DNA of 64,000 nt from Stenomitos rutilans HA7619-LM2. Its GTDB lineage: Bacteria > Cyanobacteriota > Cyanobacteriia > Leptolyngbyales > Leptolyngbyaceae. Within the stretch, counting starts at the first letter, position 1, and the number at the start of each line of letters is the position of its first letter. Both the position numbers and the translations under genes were made by a program. Location of the stretch: NCBI GenBank assembly GCA_019358945.1, contig JAHHIE010000031.1:1-64000 (forward strand), read 5' to 3'. Positions 60,594-64,000 of the stretch are shown here, piece by piece. The notes below the pieces were generated by a model, which was given only the letters and a program-made list of their open reading frames with translations, did no database searches and was not told the origin of the DNA.

Positions 60594-61736
60594 CTATTTT
60601 GCGTTAGTTGCATTACTGTCATTAGGGACTTCTCCACGCATCTGGCGAAATGCACGTTCTGCTTGTTGCTCTCGTGCTTTGCTGCTGTAGCGTCGGAAGG
60701 CAGACAGGGAACGATGCCGAGTTAATGCCATTGCTAAGTAAGCATCCATGCCGCCTAAGACTAGATTAGAGGCGAAGGTGTGGCGCAACTGGTGAGGATG
60801 AATCTGTGCTAAGGCAGCTACTTCCCATCCTACGAGATCCTCGACGCTATAATCTTCAGGCTTCTCTGAAAGTTGCGCTAGCGCAACCTCGACTGCCAGT
60901 TGACCAAGTTGCCTTACCACTAAATAAATGCCGTCGTAACTGAGCCGATTGCCTTGCACACTGGGGTTACGGGAGTAATTAATGAATAAAGGTGTATCCG
61001 CTACCAACCGATCGCCCTGCTCACGTCGCCACTCCAGATAGGTATCAATTGCAGTTTGAGCGGCTCTATCTACAGGCACTTTGCCAGTAGAGCCATGTTT
61101 TGCCTTCCGAATATGCAGGCGATCGCCATCGTAATCTTCAACATTCAAGTGGCTGGCTTCTTCTGCACGTAAGCCGTGGCTCAGCACAGCCAACAGTGCT
61201 GTATCGCGCAGCCTCAGATGACCGCGTCGCTCCAAGGCAGCATAAAGCATTGTGACCTGAGCATCAGTAAGTTCTTTTGATTCTGGCTCTGGCACACTTG
61301 GCGCACTCACGGCAAGCGTAGGATTTTCTGTGATGTAGCAGGCATGCTGCATCCAGCCAAAGAAGCTCTTGAGTGATCGCACAGCTAGCGCCACAGAGTT
61401 TGTGGATAGCTGCTGCTTTGTTGTGCCAGTCTTCGTATCGTGAACCGTTGCTTTCTCTAGATAGTCTTTGTACCGCGTCACGTCCCAGGTTGTTATCTGA
61501 TTCCACGGCTTCTCTGTCCAGTGCCAAAAGCGTTTTAGCTCCTTGATGTAGGAGCGCTTAGTATTTGCTGCTAAAGATTTGGCGGCTAACCATTGCTCAA
61601 CTCGCATCCACCGTAGATCTCCTGCAGGAGGTTCTTTGAGGTTAGCGTGGAGGGGCTTTTGTAATTGCCGGGTAGTAGTTGTGAGAGAGATAGACGGGTT
61701 CGGAAGTTTAAAGAAATTTAGATTGGTAGTGTCCAT
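60594..61736 (-). CDS. Tyrosine recombinase (XerC/D-like)
   Basis: About 380 residues from MDTTNLNFF. The SAM-like core-binding domain (RWMRVEQWLAAKSLAANTKR) precedes the catalytic domain with Arg in LSHGLRAEEASHL, Lys in KHGSTGKVP, HQLRHTFASN, His in LTRHRSLSAF and Tyr in RRYSSK. All catalytic residues are present. It converges with the repressor gene (20-bp gap). It may be a cargo recombinase of the transposon or belong to a second integrated element. The 376-bp interval upstream to 62145 shows no other gene. Confidence 0.88.
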   Translation of the reverse strand: MDTTNLNFFKLPNPSISLTTTTRQLQKPLHANLKEPPAGDLRWMRVEQWLAAKSLAANTKRSYIKELKRFWHWTEKPWNQITTWDVTRYKDYLEKATVHDTKTGTTKQQLSTNSVALAVRSLKSFFGWMQHACYITENPTLAVSAPSVPEPESKELTDAQVTMLYAALERRGHLRLRDTALLAVLSHGLRAEEASHLNVEDYDGDRLHIRKAKHGSTGKVPVDRAAQTAIDTYLEWRREQGDRLVADTPLFINYSRNPSVQGNRLSYDGIYLVVRQLGQLAVEVALAQLSEKPEDYSVEDLVGWEVAALAQIHPHQLRHTFASNLVLGGMDAYLAMALTRHRSLSAFRRYSSKAREQQAERAFRQMRGEVPNDSNATNAK

Positions 61737-62162
61737 AAACCGCCATAGATTTAGACAAAACCACCTCAATAGTAGTGCAACTGCTTAGCCTTGCTGCCCA
61801 TTGAAGCGAAGTTGTGGAGGCGTTTACCAAACTACTCGTTTTAAGAAGTTTGAGGCAGTGAGTAATCCTAGTAAATCTTCCAAACCAGAGCTGTAGTAGT
61901 CGTGTTAGCTCTCTTGATGAAAGCCATTGAGGGCACTTTCTAATGAGTTTTAGGCTCTGTAGTCCACCTACAAGCATCTATAAGCTAAAGATAATTAACC
62001 ATTATCCGTATCTAAGGAAACTCTGACTAAATTAGCCGTAAGCCGCCGACTTTAGCGGTCATGCAAAGTACGTTGAGAGCGCTTGCTGTGCGGTAGCCTG
62101 TAACAGCCGTATTCCTTACACTGAGAGCCAGAGAGTCATCGTGCATGGGGAAGCGGTGGGCA

Positions 62163-62705
62163 ATGGCGAGACCTGTGAATCGTAAATGTATCGAGTGCGC
62201 TCAACTCACGATTGAGCAAGCGCGGCAGCGCTCGTGCTGGACGGACGAACGGGAACTTTGCCATAAGCGTCGATCGCACTATCTCAAGCGGGGCGATCGC
62301 AACACCACTCGTCGCATTCTCTACAAGTCGAAGCGAAGCATCTTGCAGTCAGCGCCCTTCGCGCTTCCTCACCAAGCCTCGTCTGCCATAATTTTGGTGA
62401 TCTACAGCGAACAGCCTGCCACCTTTAAATCTGGCGAAACACCCGTCCATGCCATTGGAGCCGAGTTATGGGTGGGGACGGCACTACAAGAGCAGATGGT
62501 TCCGACCCTTTGCTACGGTAAACGGGGTGATGAAGTAGCGGTCCTGCTGCCATTGATCCTGGACGAGTTTTCCAGACGGTTTGCTGAACCATACAACCAG
62601 GGCAAGAAGTTTCACCGCTTTGCCGCCAAGGTGCACCGTCATATTTTTGAGTGTCCTGTCGCCAATCCGTTTCAAGCGGCGTCACTCAGCAATTCCGCAG
62701 GCTGA
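62163..62705 (+). CDS. Hypothetical protein with N-terminal Cys motif
   Basis: About 180 residues from MARPVNRKCIECAQLTIEQA. The start carries CxxC and further Cys/His (CWTDERELCHKRRSHY), possibly a small zinc-binding module. The rest includes AIILVIYSEQPATFKSGETP and EVAVLLPLILDEFSRRFAEP. I recall similar proteins in cyanobacterial plasmids and islands, function unknown. The next gene starts 3 bp later, so they are probably co-transcribed. Confidence 0.6.
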   Translation: MARPVNRKCIECAQLTIEQARQRSCWTDERELCHKRRSHYLKRGDRNTTRRILYKSKRSILQSAPFALPHQASSAIILVIYSEQPATFKSGETPVHAIGAELWVGTALQEQMVPTLCYGKRGDEVAVLLPLILDEFSRRFAEPYNQGKKFHRFAAKVHRHIFECPVANPFQAASLSNSAG

Positions 62706-62707
62706 TA

Positions 62708-63385
62708 ATGGTGATGCAACCACTGGAACAAGACCTATGGCAAGCACTTAAGGATGCTCTTGCACTCCCACAATCGGCTGACCTCAAACGGCTTTGTCAC
62801 CTTTTTGATTGGGCAATCGCGCAATTGCCAGAAAGTCAGCAACTCGATGCAGCAGGCAAGGCGATCGAACAAATTTCGGTAGTGTATGCGTTGAAAGCCG
62901 ATTGCTTGCTGGCAAGGTGGGAGGCAACTCATGAAGCGCCAGAATCTTCTTTACCAGTTTTAAATGCTGAGGCACTAGACAAATGGCTTCGGCAGTCAAT
63001 GTCGATTGACCTGGATGTCTTCGTTGAGCAGCCCGTATCAAAGCGCAGCAAGAGAAACCATCAGCCTCAAGCAACTGACTCCATTGCAGCAGTCGTAGAA
63101 CAAGTGTCTCTGCTAGAGATGCTTGACCAGATGGCAGCGGAGCCGGACCCTGATCAAATGATGCGGCAGCTGGCAGGCGAGGAAGATCCCGTCAAGTGGT
63201 CAATGGCGATCAGGCAATGGCTACGAGAACATGCGCCAGCAGAATCTGTTTGCCTGCCAGACCTATGCTCTGGGTTAGGGATGCCGTGGGTTGAGGTTGT
63301 ATTAGGACTGTTGCTGGGTGAGTTTATCTTAGAGCAACGAGGCGATTTCTACAGCACTGGTGATGTTTGGATCACGCTAAATTGA
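62708..63385 (+). CDS. Hypothetical protein, operon partner of 62163-62705
   Basis: About 225 residues from MVMQPLEQDLWQALKDALAL. Mostly helical and acidic, with PESQQLDAAGKAIEQISVVY and a C-terminal winged-helix-like stretch (LPDLCSGLGMPWVEVVLGLL then GEFILEQRGDFY). No recognised family. An upstream TTG at 62651 would overlap the preceding gene and is disfavoured. Confidence 0.6.
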   Translation: MVMQPLEQDLWQALKDALALPQSADLKRLCHLFDWAIAQLPESQQLDAAGKAIEQISVVYALKADCLLARWEATHEAPESSLPVLNAEALDKWLRQSMSIDLDVFVEQPVSKRSKRNHQPQATDSIAAVVEQVSLLEMLDQMAAEPDPDQMMRQLAGEEDPVKWSMAIRQWLREHAPAESVCLPDLCSGLGMPWVEVVLGLLLGEFILEQRGDFYSTGDVWITLN

Positions 63386-63647
63386 TCAGGCAATTGCCTC
63401 GATCGCCCGTTCTCTTAGCGGCAATTAATTAGATGGGCAGGCAACAGATATCACCGCTGTTCTACCTGGGATAGGGTTTCATTTACTTCAAGCTAGAGGA
63501 TATTTCCTTCAGCCAACTCCGCTAACGCGTATAAAGCTGTCGAGTCAACTGTCAAAAGTTGGGCTATACCGCTAAAAGCAGAGAGACTTCCTCAACGATT
63601 TCCTCTAGGCAGGGCATGATGGAGGGTAAGAATTGTTGACTGGGATT

Positions 63648-64000
63648 ATGCGAGAGGACCTTCAAGCAGTCGTTAAGCGGATAGAGGCAGACAGTCAAGA
63701 TGAGGCTGCTTGGAAGACGATCACGGCTGCACTTCAGGCTGGGCAAGTTTTAGCGTTTGGAGAACGCTCTGTTGCAGTGGGTGGTAGTGCTAATGAGGCA
63801 GTAATTGTACCTGGTGACAATAACCGGATTGTGATTCATCAGGGAGCAAGTGTTGAGGAGATGCGACAGGTCATCTTGGAAGTCATGCAAGCATGGCAAG
63901 GAGTGACGATCGCTCCAAAACCGCCGACTGAAGAAGAAGCGCTGTCTAGTCGTCTGAGCCGTCTAGAGAAGCTATATCAGAACTCCCGAGACTTGTGCAT
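63648..64000 (+). CDS. N-terminal part of a protein cut by the window edge
   Basis: The frame is open from the ATG at 63648 to the end (117 codons). It reads MREDLQAVVKRIEADSQDEA, then VAVGGSANEAVIVPGDNNRI with VIHQGASVEEMRQ, and a coiled segment LSSRLSRLEKLYQNSRDL. The GDNNxI-type beta stretch followed by a helical linker resembles N-terminal regions of cyanobacterial NACHT/STAND or CHAT-type signalling proteins. The decisive domain lies outside the window. Confidence 0.55.
   Translation, partial: MREDLQAVVKRIEADSQDEAAWKTITAALQAGQVLAFGERSVAVGGSANEAVIVPGDNNRIVIHQGASVEEMRQVILEVMQAWQGVTIAPKPPTEEEALSSRLSRLEKLYQNSRDLC

Overview
The window reads as a filamentous or colonial cyanobacterial chromosome. 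Evidence: the palindrome GCGATCGC (HIP1-like) is scattered through most of it, there are short tandem repeat tracts typical of cyanobacteria, and protein families such as Nif11-like leaders, haemagglutinin/CHAT proteins and type V-K CRISPR transposons are present. No species is named because no single-copy marker gene was seen.

Layout. (1) 1-1.1 kb: insertion-sequence debris (IS1-type 3' end against a 5'-truncated IS982-type gene). (2) 1.3-32.9 kb: a large contractile injection system (eCIS, phage-tail-like) locus in two mainly divergent blocks. The minus-strand block holds the tail-terminator-like protein, AAA+ ATPase, gp25-like, J-like and tail-protein-I baseplate parts, plus a membrane sensor with HAMP and cyclic-nucleotide-binding domains and a membrane WD40 protein. 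The plus-strand block holds sheath, several tube proteins, small accessory proteins, a 1893-residue low-complexity protein, the LysM-type tube protein, a VgrG-like spike and a PAAR-like tip. A DUF4157 candidate cargo protein sits between baseplate and ATPase genes. No tail-fibre gene was seen. Four copies of a ~109-bp palindromic element are scattered here, one inserted in frame inside a gene. (3) 33-37 kb: two tiny paralogous ORFs and a sensor histidine kinase in otherwise sparse DNA. (4) 37.1-46.4 kb: a 9.3-kb integrative element bounded by identical 108-bp copies of a tRNA-Asp region. It carries a tyrosine integrase, small DNA-binding-like proteins, a VapE-type helicase, an iteron-like cluster and a pair of membrane-associated unknown proteins. 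It lacks HIP1 sites and looks like a phage-satellite-like island. (5) 46.5-53.3 kb: an acetyltransferase, a giant glycosyltransferase-haemagglutinin-CHAT ORF, and a broken IS630-type transposase.

(6) 53.5 kb onward: a CRISPR-associated transposon (type V-K) inserted just after a tRNA-Cys gene. The transposon end (TGTACA plus eight TnsB-type sites), a truncated TnsB-like protein, a separate short homing guide, a ten-repeat CRISPR array, a tracrRNA and an enlarged Cas12k (866 aa) are all visible. The homing guide matches the tRNA-Cys gene in 16 of 17 positions, next to a GTA PAM, and the transposon end lies 60 bp from that PAM, which is the geometry expected for Cas12k-directed insertion. No intact tnsB, tnsC or tniQ is in the window; they may lie beyond 64000 or be lost. 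(7) 58.9-64 kb: probable cargo: a small plasmid-type protein, an S24-like repressor without catalytic residues, a tyrosine recombinase, two hypothetical proteins and the start of a protein cut by the window edge.

The most notable system is the V-K element with its expanded Cas12k, TnsB derivative and palindrome-bearing array. Next are the membrane-protein pair in the tRNA-Asp island and the fusion ORF at 47.3-51.9 kb.
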